Shown here piece by piece: positions 54,201 through 58,710 of a DNA stretch of 64,000 nucleotides. Source of the stretch: Branchiostoma floridae (Eukaryota; Chordata; Leptocardii; Amphioxiformes; Branchiostomatidae); contig NC_049982.1 of assembly GCF_000003815.2 (NCBI RefSeq), positions 2,971,338 through 3,035,337 on the forward strand, written 5' to 3'. A program made the translations under genes and the position numbers. Below the pieces are notes generated by a model. The model was given only the letters and a program-made list of their open reading frames with translations, ran no database searches and had not been told where the DNA came from. Every line of letters starts with the position of its first letter. Position 1 is the stretch's first letter.

Positions 54201-54831
54201 ACGAGAGGACAGAAACACTTTCCCCCTTTTTTGCGACACCCCTCTTAACAGTGGTGTGTAATCTGTACATATTGATAGATTAGCTTCCACAGCAGGCTCT
54301 CTATGGCCTTAATTTCTTCGAGGGGGGAGGGGTCATGATATAATTTTGCTGGTCGTTTCTTATTGCACTGGGCCGGCGGCATAAACGCCCTAGTGCAACA
54401 AGAAACGGCCAGCAATAGTGTATAATGAGCCGCCTAAGAAACCAAAAGGGCCAGAGAGCCTGCCATGGAGGCTACTGATTGATTAACTTTTCCTTTCTTT
54501 TCCTTTCTTAACGTATTAAGGTCGAGAAGTCGAAGCGGATGTCGGCCTGGAAGACGCAATGGAAGAAGTGATGCGTGAGGAGGAGCCGGAAGTGGAGGAT
54601 GGTCAGGCTGATGACATCTCGCGAGACATGAGCGTGAGTTGGGAGGAGCAGGAGGCAGATGACGTCATCGCACGTGAGGTTGGCGACACTCCTGATGACG
54701 TCATCGAGCCCGGGGAGGAGGCTGGGTCGGAGGTCGAGGAAGACATCGAAGAAATCGAAGAGATCCTTGAAGAGTTGAGGGAGGTTGAAGACGAGCAGAA
54801 TTTCGACTTCGAGCCAGATGATTATGAGTAA
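21178..54831 (+). CDS. Gene 2: giant secreted mosaic lectin (CTL, discoidin, WSC-like, F-lectin, tectonin), spliced
   Basis: About 56 recognisable exons join to roughly 3,300 residues, with start at 21178 (or 21193/21202) and stop TAA at 54829. Domain order: signal peptide, acidic exon, His/Gly-rich exon, CTL, [discoidin-WSC-WSC-Gly] x3, [F-lectin-WSC-WSC-tectonin] x2, F-lectin, Gly/Val/Glu repeat, variant discoidin, CTL, acidic tail. Nearly all exons are phase 1-1, which allows modules to be gained or lost without frame damage. Gaps at 35543, 38554, 41497, 48278 and 50046 hide sequence, so the protein is incomplete. Four linker exons look broken and are probably skipped. The signal peptide and the absence of a visible membrane segment predict secretion. 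A multivalent glycan-binding role is inferred from the domains. A split into two or more genes cannot be excluded without transcripts. Confidence 0.82.
21641..21694 (+). CDS. Gene 2 short acidic exon
   Basis: After TTTCAG it reads DQLFDQAEDLGAEAAAEL in phase 0-0, a short acidic, helix-prone segment between the leader and the His/Gly-rich exon. Confidence 0.75.
21927..22206 (+). CDS. Gene 2 His/Gly-rich region
   Basis: The exon starts LDDIEDLKEELRRGFSGHG. It continues with alternating FSGGGHG and GHGRGG units, then LFGHGGFLGTGLGAGHGQGG, ending in phase 1 at GTGAGA. The many His residues could bind metal ions; the Gly-rich stretch is likely disordered. The repeat units are about 24-45 bp long and probably vary between alleles. 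Confidence 0.85.
22234..22472. mobile_element. MITE with inverted ends (239 bp)
   Basis: CCCCCTTTCCACTTGGACGG at the left and CCGTCTAGTGGAAAGGGGG at the right are inverted repeats. They continue with GCGCTCTC-type sequence and CTGCGACCTA / TAGGTCGCAG. It lies in an intron and has no coding capacity. Confidence 0.85.
23035..23820 (+). CDS. Gene 2 N-terminal C-type lectin domain (exons 23035-23222 and 23637-23820)
   Basis: The two exons have the same phase 1-0-1 layout as the C-terminal CTL. Landmarks are VYHVFAQAKNYDQAKQHC, GHLADIK, DYWFGLNEKT, then WTWSDGSP, WAPGEPNN, GQLW, WDDDNCAHQKYFICQ. EPN is present at the sugar-binding loop, the mannose/fucose-type motif. The WND position reads WDDDN, so Ca-dependent binding is plausible but unproven. 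Confidence 0.9.
23466..23603. mobile_element. Palindromic relic with hammerhead-like cores, inside CTL intron
   Basis: Two ~60-base arms are inverted copies (CACACAACCTTCT ... AGAAGGTTGTGT). The right arm reads CTGATGA, a GACGAC/GTCGTC stem and then GAAAC at 23541-23570. That is the core layout of the hammerhead motifs known in Penelope-like elements. The left arm holds a more degraded reverse copy. Confidence 0.6.
24270..24305 (+). CDS. Gene 2 36-bp linker exon with one cysteine
   Basis: After ATCCAG it reads GPGEGNACGGSSG in phase 1-1. It is homologous to 14734-14769 and 54131-54166, each directly after a CTL domain. Confidence 0.75.
24468..24536 (+). CDS. Gene 2 Gly-rich linker exon
   Basis: A 69-bp phase 1-1 exon after TTACAG reads GFSAGGLSGGGFSGSGLGG and leads into the first discoidin. 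Confidence 0.75.
24759..25205 (+). CDS. Gene 2 discoidin-like domain 1
   Basis: A 447-bp phase 1-1 exon has the F5/8-type-C landmarks [33 protein letters not shown] and [14 protein letters not shown]. It is very close to 28049-28495 and 32442-32888. Confidence 0.9.
25451..27545 (+). CDS. Gene 2 WSC-like pair, module A
   Basis: Exons 25451-25605 and 26579-26741 (split first domain), 27044-27067 (GAPITLPAG microexon) and 27243-27545 (intronless second domain). Both domains keep all four cysteines. The intron of the first domain is enlarged by a SINE at 25834-26331. Confidence 0.88.
25834..26331 (-). mobile_element. tRNA-derived SINE, minus strand
   Basis: Read on the minus strand, an A-box-like TAGCACAGTGG (26302-26312) and a B-box GGTTCGAATCC (26259-26269) head a ~500-bp element that ends in poly-A (poly-T at 25834-25849 on the + strand). 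Paralogous introns at 28899, 33294, 36811 and 43719 lack it and join GACTGTAC directly to TGGAAGTCAAAC, so this is a clean insertion. Confidence 0.88.
27701..27796 (+). CDS. Gene 2 Gly/Ser linker exon A
   Basis: A 96-bp phase 1-1 exon reads [19 protein letters not shown] and continues to VGGGPG, with repeated GGATTTTCCAGTGGAGGC units. Confidence 0.8.
28049..28495 (+). CDS. Gene 2 discoidin-like domain 2
   Basis: A 447-bp phase 1-1 exon starts [10 protein letters not shown] and ends VEVDFYGSRAG. It is near-identical to domains 1 and 3 except for scattered changes (WNPGETSRN, EDVKSVG, HSGWQPYL). Confidence 0.9.
28744..30341 (+). CDS. Gene 2 WSC-like pair, module B
   Basis: Exons 28744-28898, 29375-29537, 29840-29863 (microexon) and 30039-30341. 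The architecture and phases match module A, and the introns are highly similar without the SINE. Confidence 0.88.
30453..30684 (-). repeat. Left inverted terminal repeat of the Penelope element
   Basis: This is the reverse complement of 31748-31979 with about one visible mismatch (CCGTTATATG versus CCGCTATATG). It contains the hammerhead motif on the minus strand at 30484-30550. Confidence 0.93.
30681..31889 (+). CDS. Penelope-type reverse transcriptase and GIY-YIG endonuclease, 5'-truncated
   Basis: The frame is open from 30681, with an ATG at 30765 (375 codons including stop). It begins inside the RT, with GTAMGSPVSPVLANLFMEW, then the catalytic KRYVDDV and LPFLDTLL. The C-terminal part has CQSCDQVYIGETGRIFGTRL followed by EEH, the GIY-YIG endonuclease pattern of Penelope-like elements. 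The N-terminal RT fingers are missing and an inverted terminal repeat abuts the break, so the copy is probably not autonomous. Confidence 0.92.
   Translation, partial: DDIIELFIVTTTYFYFRGNIYQQKFGTAMGSPVSPVLANLFMEWLEQEAIATAPITCKPKLWKRYVDDVAEVVRRGAQQELTDHLNSIDPTDNIQFTYEEEKEGTLPFLDTLLVRKEDGTVKLLVYRKSTHTDQYLNFQSHHPLHQKLGVIRTLLDRCNTVTTEDQDKEQETQHVKRALTRCGYPQWAFNKVEQQKKRPKQKELSTKQQEKSKGMVTIPYVKGVTEPLERVFRKHGIATAVKPKTTLRSLLVHPKDKQEDLAKTDCVYRIPCQSCDQVYIGETGRIFGTRLEEHKKEANNIDATRYTRSQKRLALKEEKKSAVTDHIARNNCVIDWEGAKVIDREDNRRARWIKEAIWIRKSTPVMNRDEGGYKLSHVWDCFLTAKAPPTSATYSGEKQNSS
31748..31979 (+). repeat. Right terminal repeat of the Penelope element
   Basis: It covers the last codons of the endonuclease frame and the 3' noncoding part, and is repeated in inverse orientation at 30453-30684. 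Confidence 0.93.
31882..31948 (+). ncRNA. Candidate hammerhead ribozyme in Penelope terminal repeat
   Basis: CTGACGA (31895-31901) is followed by a perfect 7-bp stem II GGTGTCT/AGACATC with loop GAG, then GAAAC (31920-31924). A short AC/GT stem III closes before GTA, the expected cleavage position. CCAGT (31882-31886) pairs with ACTGG (31944-31948) as outer stem I. This fits the type I minimal hammerheads described for Penelope-like elements; one extra A follows CTGACGA. Confidence 0.75.
32066..32161 (+). CDS. Gene 2 Gly/Ser linker exon B
   Basis: A 96-bp phase 1-1 exon after TTCAG is equivalent to 27701-27796, with LLGGSG then repeated FSSGG and VGGGPG. Confidence 0.8.
32442..32888 (+). CDS. 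Gene 2 discoidin-like domain 3
   Basis: A 447-bp phase 1-1 exon after CTTCAG is the third near-identical discoidin of the gene, with small changes such as GTPLKNGG and AAKVLDG. Confidence 0.9.
33139..34733 (+). CDS. Gene 2 WSC-like pair, module C
   Basis: Exons 33139-33293, 33767-33929, 34232-34255 (microexon, GAPITLPKG) and 34431-34733 have the standard phases and cysteines. Confidence 0.88.
35012..35077 (+). CDS. Gene 2 Gly/Ser linker exon C (66 bp)
   Basis: A phase 1-1 exon reads LLGGSGYSSGGFSSGGVGG. It is intact and followed by an F-lectin instead of a discoidin. Confidence 0.78.
35202..35542 (+). CDS. Gene 2 F-type lectin (fucolectin) domain 1, cut by gap
   Basis: After TTGAAG it reads VGTTNIALNRPAAQSSDAYG, AVDGNDNPQW, SCTHT, WWRVDLGSSQAVGRVVVTN and then RKDCCSDRL. 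It carries the fucose-binding motif H-x26-R-x-D-x4-R. The exon runs into N at 35543; by comparison with 42831-43253 about 80 bases are missing. Confidence 0.88.
35543..35741. other. Assembly gap
   Basis: A run of 199 N removes the end of F-lectin domain 1 and the left end of a MITE. Confidence 0.99.
35742..36387. mobile_element. Foldback MITE, left end in gap
   Basis: Repeated TATCCGGATAC/ATATCCGGA words and TATGAACG ends lie outside long inverted arms: GTCAAACTTAACTCTTAAGT at 35891 and ACTTAAGAGTTAAGTTTGAC near 36194. It is inserted just after the F-lectin exon. The paralogous flank at 43290 lacks it. Confidence 0.8.
36527..36565 (+). pseudogene. Decayed Gly-rich linker exon (lost acceptor)
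   Basis: Intact paralogues (39074, 42610, 45990) have TTACAG before GAGGAGGCTTTTC. Here the acceptor is TTACAA, and the only nearby AG is one base downstream, which would shift the frame. Skipping keeps phase 1-1, so the exon is probably unused. Confidence 0.65.
36656..38253 (+). CDS. Gene 2 WSC-like pair, module D
   Basis: Exons 36656-36810, 37287-37449, 37752-37775 and 37951-38253. It follows an F-lectin rather than a discoidin. Confidence 0.88.
38409..38476 (+). pseudogene. Frameshifted Gly/Ser linker exon
   Basis: Compared with the intact linker at 35012, this copy has an extra A (CTAAGG) and an extra base in CCACGTGG. Its length becomes 68 and the GGSG frame is lost. It is probably skipped or carries sequencing errors. 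Confidence 0.6.
38554..38796. other. Assembly gap
   Basis: A run of 243 N lies in the intron before the tectonin block. By comparison with 45500-45720 it likely holds noncoding sequence. Confidence 0.99.
39074..39419 (+). CDS. Gene 2 Gly linker and microexon before tectonin block 1
   Basis: Exon 39074-39112 (GGGFSGGGIGGGSG, phase 1-1) and 24-bp exon 39396-39419 (GGQQWSKEG). Both recur at 45990 and 46313. Confidence 0.75.
39764..41295 (+). CDS. Gene 2 tectonin block 1 (repeats 1-5)
   Basis: Exons 39764-39994 (two blades), 40302-40457 (one) and 41062-41295 (two) match gene 1 exons in length and phase. The sixth blade exon is missing from view, and a 985-base gap starts at 41497, exactly where it is expected. 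A poly-C run (39737-39750) and one truncated exon-start repeat precede the first exon. Confidence 0.88.
40526..40755. mobile_element. MITE with inverted arms in tectonin intron
   Basis: The left arm AACCGCCTCTTCTCTGTACTC ends near CATCAGTTCCTG. The right arm begins CAGGAAATGATGGTGACGG and ends AAGAGGCGGTTT. The interior carries CCAATCAG and ATATATAAG, which mimic promoter words but belong to the element. Confidence 0.8.
41497..42481. other. Assembly gap (985 N)
   Basis: This is the largest gap in the window. By analogy with 10202-10531 it probably hides the sixth tectonin blade exon of block 1. Confidence 0.99.
42610..42648 (+). CDS. Gene 2 Gly-rich linker exon before F-lectin 2
   Basis: A 39-bp phase 1-1 exon with an intact TTACAG acceptor reads GGGFSGGGIGGGSG. 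Confidence 0.75.
42831..43253 (+). CDS. Gene 2 F-type lectin domain 2
   Basis: A complete 423-bp phase 1-1 exon encodes 141 residues from IGTTNIALNRPAAQSS to CEVKVFGG. The fucose motif H-x26-R-x-D-x4-R is intact (the H of SCTHT, then RKDCCSDR). The AVDGN segment and the adjacent Cys pair CC are typical of eel-fucolectin-like F-lectins. It binds fucose by family knowledge; the fucosylated target is unknown. Confidence 0.93.
43435..43473 (+). pseudogene. Decayed Gly-rich linker exon (lost acceptor), second copy
   Basis: It has the same TTACAA acceptor change as at 36526, so the defect predates duplication of this block. In-frame skipping is expected. Confidence 0.65.
43564..45162 (+). CDS. Gene 2 WSC-like pair, module E
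   Basis: Exons 43564-43718, 44195-44357, 44661-44684 and 44860-45162 are close copies of module D, 6.9 kb downstream. Confidence 0.88.
45318..45384 (+). pseudogene. Frameshifted Gly/Ser linker exon, second copy
   Basis: An inserted T (GCGTTGTGAGG versus GCGTTGGAGG) makes it 67 bp, so it no longer preserves frame. This is a different lesion from 38409-38476, so the two copies decayed independently. Confidence 0.6.
45658..45669 (+). pseudogene. Remnant of a deleted discoidin exon
   Basis: CTCCAG followed by CCACCTGGCTGC matches the acceptor and first 12 bases of discoidin exons (24753-24770). It then breaks into unrelated sequence containing a short repeat and MITE-like DNA. The preceding intron is also homologous to the intron upstream of 32442. 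Confidence 0.75.
45990..46336 (+). CDS. Gene 2 Gly linker and microexon before tectonin block 2
   Basis: Exon 45990-46028 (GGGFSGGGIGGGSG) and 24-bp exon 46313-46336 (GGQQWSKEG), phases as in block 1. Confidence 0.75.
46585..46776 (+). repeat. Truncated tectonin exon-start repeats
   Basis: Two or more partial copies of GGTGCCCTGAGGTTCGTCTC plus the CCCCATATTTAACACC spacer precede the real acceptor at 46771-46776. This is the same arrangement as 8173-8417 in gene 1. Confidence 0.8.
46777..48117 (+). CDS. Gene 2 tectonin block 2 (repeats 1-5)
   Basis: Exons 46777-47007, 47282-47437 and 47884-48117. The first exon reads [16 protein letters not shown]-like sequence with HMGT-type changes (CACATGG in place of CACGTGG gives M in place of W near its start; check). 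The sixth blade is again absent and a gap begins at 48278. The block is near-identical to block 1 except for the intron between repeats 3 and 4, which differs and lacks the MITE. Confidence 0.87.
48278..48624. other. Assembly gap
   Basis: A run of 347 N lies where the sixth tectonin blade exon of block 2 is expected. Confidence 0.99.
48817..49239 (+). CDS. Gene 2 F-type lectin domain 3
   Basis: A 423-bp phase 1-1 exon after TTCAAG is similar to domain 2 but more diverged near its start (SSVKYGAPAGRAVDGDD) and at HTAREPNP and CCSGRLKG. The fucose motif H-x26-R-x-D-x4-R is retained. Confidence 0.92.
49595..49885 (+). CDS. Gene 2 Gly/Val/Glu repeat exon
   Basis: A 291-bp phase 1-1 exon after GGCAG reads [20 protein letters not shown] and continues as VEGG/VGGG units, ending in GEGFGESVGGGAVGDGSG. 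The repeat is built from GGCGTTGAAGGAG and GGCGTTGGAGGAG words. Another frame gives LKEALKEALE, but splice phase supports the Gly/Val reading. Copy number is likely variable. Confidence 0.75.
50046..50488. other. Assembly gap
   Basis: A run of 443 N lies in the intron before the last discoidin; it could hide a further linker exon. Confidence 0.99.
50934..51368 (+). CDS. Gene 2 variant discoidin-like domain 4
   Basis: A 435-bp phase 1-1 exon encodes a diverged discoidin: NTVDGNPNTYWSPQG, NNWWIIFDFQRVYTLSAIRV, NYGDTTHDVTAFKLETS, RYWRFTVTRTASGNQPYL. It lies outside the homogenised copies, so it may keep an older or distinct function. It splices directly to the C-terminal CTL. Confidence 0.9.
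51998..53412 (+). CDS. Gene 2 C-terminal C-type lectin domain (exons 51998-52191 and 53232-53412)
   Basis: The first exon reads [37 protein letters not shown]. The second reads [41 protein letters not shown]. It is the counterpart of the gene 1 CTL, with EPS at the sugar-binding loop. Its intron has a single normal donor (GTAATG) and no minisatellite, which shows the ancestral state. Confidence 0.9.
53439..53724. mobile_element. MITE with inverted ends (286 bp)
   Basis: AAGGGTACAACCCGCCGTAC at the left pairs with GTACGGAGGGTTGTGCCCTT at the right; further TACGTGC/CGTACG words extend the arms. It is intronic and has no gene. Confidence 0.82.
54131..54166 (+). CDS. Gene 2 36-bp linker exon before acidic tail
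   Basis: After TATCAG it reads GPGDTSACRGQYG in phase 1-1, with one Cys as in the homologous exons at 14734 and 24270. Confidence 0.75.
54271..54485. mobile_element. Foldback element in last intron
   Basis: The left arm has AGCAGGCTCTCTATGGCC and TTGCTGGTCGTTTCTTATTG. The right arm has the inverted copies CAACAAGAAACGGCCAGCAA and GGCCAGAGAGCCTGCC. It has no coding capacity. Confidence 0.78.
54521..54831 (+). CDS. Gene 2 acidic C-terminal exon and stop
   Basis: After ATTAAG the exon reads REVEADVGLEDAMEEVM, a long Glu/Asp-rich stretch with repeated DDVI segments, then ILEELREVEDEQ and the end FEPDDYE, followed by TAA. The start, the ELREVEDE helix and the last seven residues match gene 1, which implies selection on this tail. 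Confidence 0.88.
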
Positions 54832-55429
54832 CGCTTTGCGTGACTATGGGCGACCGTAGTTTTTTTTTCTTAATTTTTGGCTGTTTTAAAATAAGGTGCT
54901 TTAACGGGATGCGGCTCTAGCTAAAGCTAAGTATACAAACATACAACGGAATACATCAAAAGTAAAGCAGTTAGGGAGTTAAGATCAGGTGTATACATTA
55001 AATTAGCTCTAAATGCATCTTACTTTTTTCTTTATCACACACATTTCTATCGTCATATCACTGTAGCGTAAAACGCATCCGTCACGAACATGATGTGTTT
55101 TTTTCTGTCAATCATAGAATGACCAGTTCTCATGGCATAGTCTCTTGTTTCTTTTTCTTCATTATCTTCAGATTTAAGCTTGTAACAGAAAGGTGATTAA
55201 AAAAGGTTGAAGTGAACAAGTTTAACTGAGTTTGTGCTTTCTTTCTGATTTTGCGTCACCACTATGAAAGGAACGTAGGCCTTTCAGTTCATAACGCCCT
55301 CATTCCACTCGCTGCTACCTAAAATTAATTGACAAAGTAAATTACTGAGTTTGTGCTTTCTCTTTGTCGGCTACCAGGCTCTAGGCCAACATGCCCCAAC
55401 ATGCTACCACAGTACCCTCCATTGTAATA

Positions 55430-55851
55430 CTGTCAAACCTGTCTATAAAGGCCACTCAAGGGACTCGAGAAATATGGCCACTATAGACAGGTAGCACTAT
55501 AGATAAAATGTTGATCAATTATTGGAGACGAGCAAGTTGCACATGATTTCAATTCCCACCAATCTTTTTCACCAAGTAACATTGTCTCGGTCGGTAAATT
55601 CGACTTGCACTTTGACGCTCAAGGCACGCAAATCTTCCGCTACTGCCAAAATGACCCTGTCAGGAACTCCAAATCCTTGCAAACTACGATTTTAAACTCG
55701 GCGCAAGGTGACATAAGGCCGCCTTGTGGTTTCAATAGGCGGTGTTTCTGTATCTACGGGACCGGAAATCGTGTGGCCGTGGCCGCGTTGGACAGATGGC
55801 CGCTATAGACTATTTCTTAATGCCAATAGGAAAAATCCAAGGGTTTGACGG
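55430..55851. mobile_element. Tc1/mariner-like MITE with TA target site
   Basis: The ends CTGTCAAACCTGTCTATA and GGGTTTGACGG are inverted and flanked by TA on both sides (55428-55429 and 55852-55853). The element is 422 bp and noncoding, with internal GGCCACTATAGAC words. Confidence 0.8.
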
Positions 55852-57610
55852 TACTGTACATCTGTGAGATTCTATCTGGATCCTTGTTGCCAGGGACTGC
55901 ACAGGAAGGGTTGTGAAGCCCCTGCTGGGAGTAGCCTGGCAGCCAGGCTACGCAGGGCTCGTGCGTTACACAGTGCATCAAGCAATGATATATGGCGTAT
56001 ACAGTTAGACTTGATGTATTCTGCTGTATAGAGATGAATACAGCCAGGGCCAGAGTTAGCCGGAGGCCGTAGTTCGAGTCGATAATAAGGTGGACCCACC
56101 TGCACCCACCTGTACACACCTGTACATACCTGCGCTGGCTCAGTCTGGCGGCTGGGCCTGTGGAGTGCACATCGTCAGGTGAGTACTGGGGTTAGTGCTC
56201 GGCTTGTGGAGTCCACATCGTCTGGTGAGTACTGGGTTCAGCAAACATTACAGTGATCGCTGGTGCACTGGTTAATTCTTTATATACATAAAATGGAAGA
56301 ATTGAAAAAAGTCCATCATACCTTGAAAGGTTTTGAAGTGCTCATAAACGAAAAAGAATTGAACAGGGGAGTCTTTGACCACATTTTGGCGTTTTAAAAG
56401 TCCGGTACGTTGGGTAGGGCGATATCATGCCTGGTTGTGAAGTATTGAAAACGTAGGATCGTTTTTTTTTCTTTTTTTTTTTTGTGCAGGGCAAGATTGT
56501 TATTTTAGAATCTAACTCCACGAGACATTTCTTATGTCTGTCTTACCATTGCTTATGTCTTATATTGCATCGGATGTATTTGGTAATTGTGTCAGTTTTA
56601 TGCTTGTGGTCTCAAGATCTCCGCGAACCACTTAAACGTCGTAGAAGCGCCAGGTAACAACAGTGAAACCGCGTGTTAGATCAAGCCCAAAAAATATGAT
56701 ATATAGACAGTACATAACCGTGCTGCAGTTCTGTACTTACCAACAATGGGACAGTGATATTCCCGAGACAAAATCGTCTAGATAATCATGAGAAGCTTGT
56801 GGTGTAAATCAATGCTGTTGCTGATTCAACAATTGCCAGCCTATGGAAGTAGCATGGAATAGCTCACCTTTATAATAAGTGTTACGGATTTTGTGTTGTT
56901 TTTGCCAAATATTGAAAGTTGTCGGGAGGTCAATGAAACGGAAAGACGCGAGGTACAAAAGGTGACCTTTGACATGGAACCGTCAATCATCACAAAGTTT
57001 GAAAAGACTTCAGAAGCGTCCGCAGGGCATCGCGCGTTCTACTTTGATACGCCACACTTCAGTAATAAGTCGGCTGTGATGTTTTTTGAAAATTAAAAAG
57101 TAAGGAAAAGTCATTGACTCCGTATTGTCTGGCCTTCTGTCAGCAGTGGCCTCGAATGGCAAAGTGACTCGGCGAGCGGACACAAGATCACGAGGACCCG
57201 GGTTAGATTCCTGCCGTTAATGGCTAGAACTTTTGTTCGTTAAACTGCACACTTTCCTCACTCTACTCAGGTGTGCAAATGGGTACCAATAACTGCTGCT
57301 GCCTGACAACACAACAAGGCTGGGGGGCAACCATTGCCTTTTATCCTTTCAGTAGATGTAAGTTAGACAATAAGAGTGATTATGTCTGAAATAATACCCT
57401 GTCCGCCCATCGCCATCGGCCACAACCAGAAAGTTACATTGGTGCAAAAGTTTGGCTCTGACTCGAACAAATTAAAAACGGGCCGGCAATAGTGCAGAAA
57501 TGTGGTCTGTTGGGCATACATGTTAGGTGTTGTTGACGCCGCTGTTACAACTCAACAATAAGACGCGAAAACAAGACGAAATAGGGCGAAATTAAAGCCG
57601 CGTTCGCGCC

Positions 57611-58710
57611 TTTCTTCTCTTCTGGACCTGTTTGCTGGACACCGAGATGTGATTGGACAGAAAAGGGGGCGTTGTTGCAGACAAACAGTTTAAGGGTTAA
57701 TGACCGGTATGGATAATGTGGAACAAAATTATTTTTTTTTATCTATTCCCCACCACAAGGGCTATCCACTAATCAATCACCCTGACCATAGTGCAGGTTG
57801 TAACTGTGGCGTCTGAATTGGACGATGGAAGCTATGAATCCGAATTGAAACCCTGTTGGTCAGTCGCTATCGGATACGACCGAAAAGTTGCAAGATGCAA
57901 CAGTGCGAAATTAAAGCCGTTAAAGTCGCTGAGTGCATGAGTTGATGGTGTTCCTCTTTTCTTCTCTTCTGGACCTGTTTGCTGGACACCAAGATTTGAT
58001 TGGACAGAAAAGGGGCGTTGAGGCAGACAAACATCCCACAGTTTGAGGGTTAATGACCGGGATGGACAATGTGGAACATATGCGCGATGAAAAGTCATGA
58101 TCTGAATAATACTAGTAGTGAGGATCTTTTTCCTCATTCCATGACATATTTTGGTCGATAGACAGCGTTGCTTGCAACAGTGGCGTTCAAATTGGACGAT
58201 GAGAGCAATGATGTCTGAATCTGAATTGAAACCCAGCCTGCCATCAGTCGCCATCGGCCACGACCCAAAAGCTCCAATATGTCTCATGTCAAAATTATAG
58301 AATGTATTCAAAAGGACTTAGACTTAGACTTGGGACTTAGGGGCTCCAGTGTCGTCCGACACATGAGGCAGTGTCTATTCAAAAGGGGCTAGTAATAATA
58401 GTTCACTGAGATGTAGTGTTGGGTTTAGAAAAAAGTGTATGTAGATTTCAAAAGGACGCCGCCATTACATCCGAACAATGCGACACAAGTGGATGTAATG
58501 AGAGGGAACTAAAACTCGCTCTCGGGCATGCGTAACGTGTGGTCGCTTTTCTTCTCTGTCCGACCTCCTTGGCCGGACATCATGATGTGATTGGCAGGGA
58601 AGGGGGCGTTTTTGCAGACGGCAGCAGAAAATGTACCGTCTGGCCTTGTCATGTCGATCTCTCTCAGGTACCAATGTTTGATTGACAGAATAGGGGGCCA
58701 TTTTGCAAAC
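57611..58710 (+). repeat. Four copies of a CCAAT/GC-box-like repeat element
   Basis: At 57611, 57961, 58547 and 58676 there are variants of CTGGACCTGTTTGCTGGACA, GATTTGATTGGACAGAAAAG, GGGGCGTTG and TGCAGACAAAC. ATTGG is an inverted CCAAT word and GGGGGCG is GC-box-like. Related copies occur upstream of gene 2 at 18121, 18412, 19275 and 19920. Confidence 0.7.

Noticed and set aside
55605-55808. Small + strand frame at 55605
   Set aside because: It lies inside the Tc1/mariner-like MITE and shows no recognisable domain.
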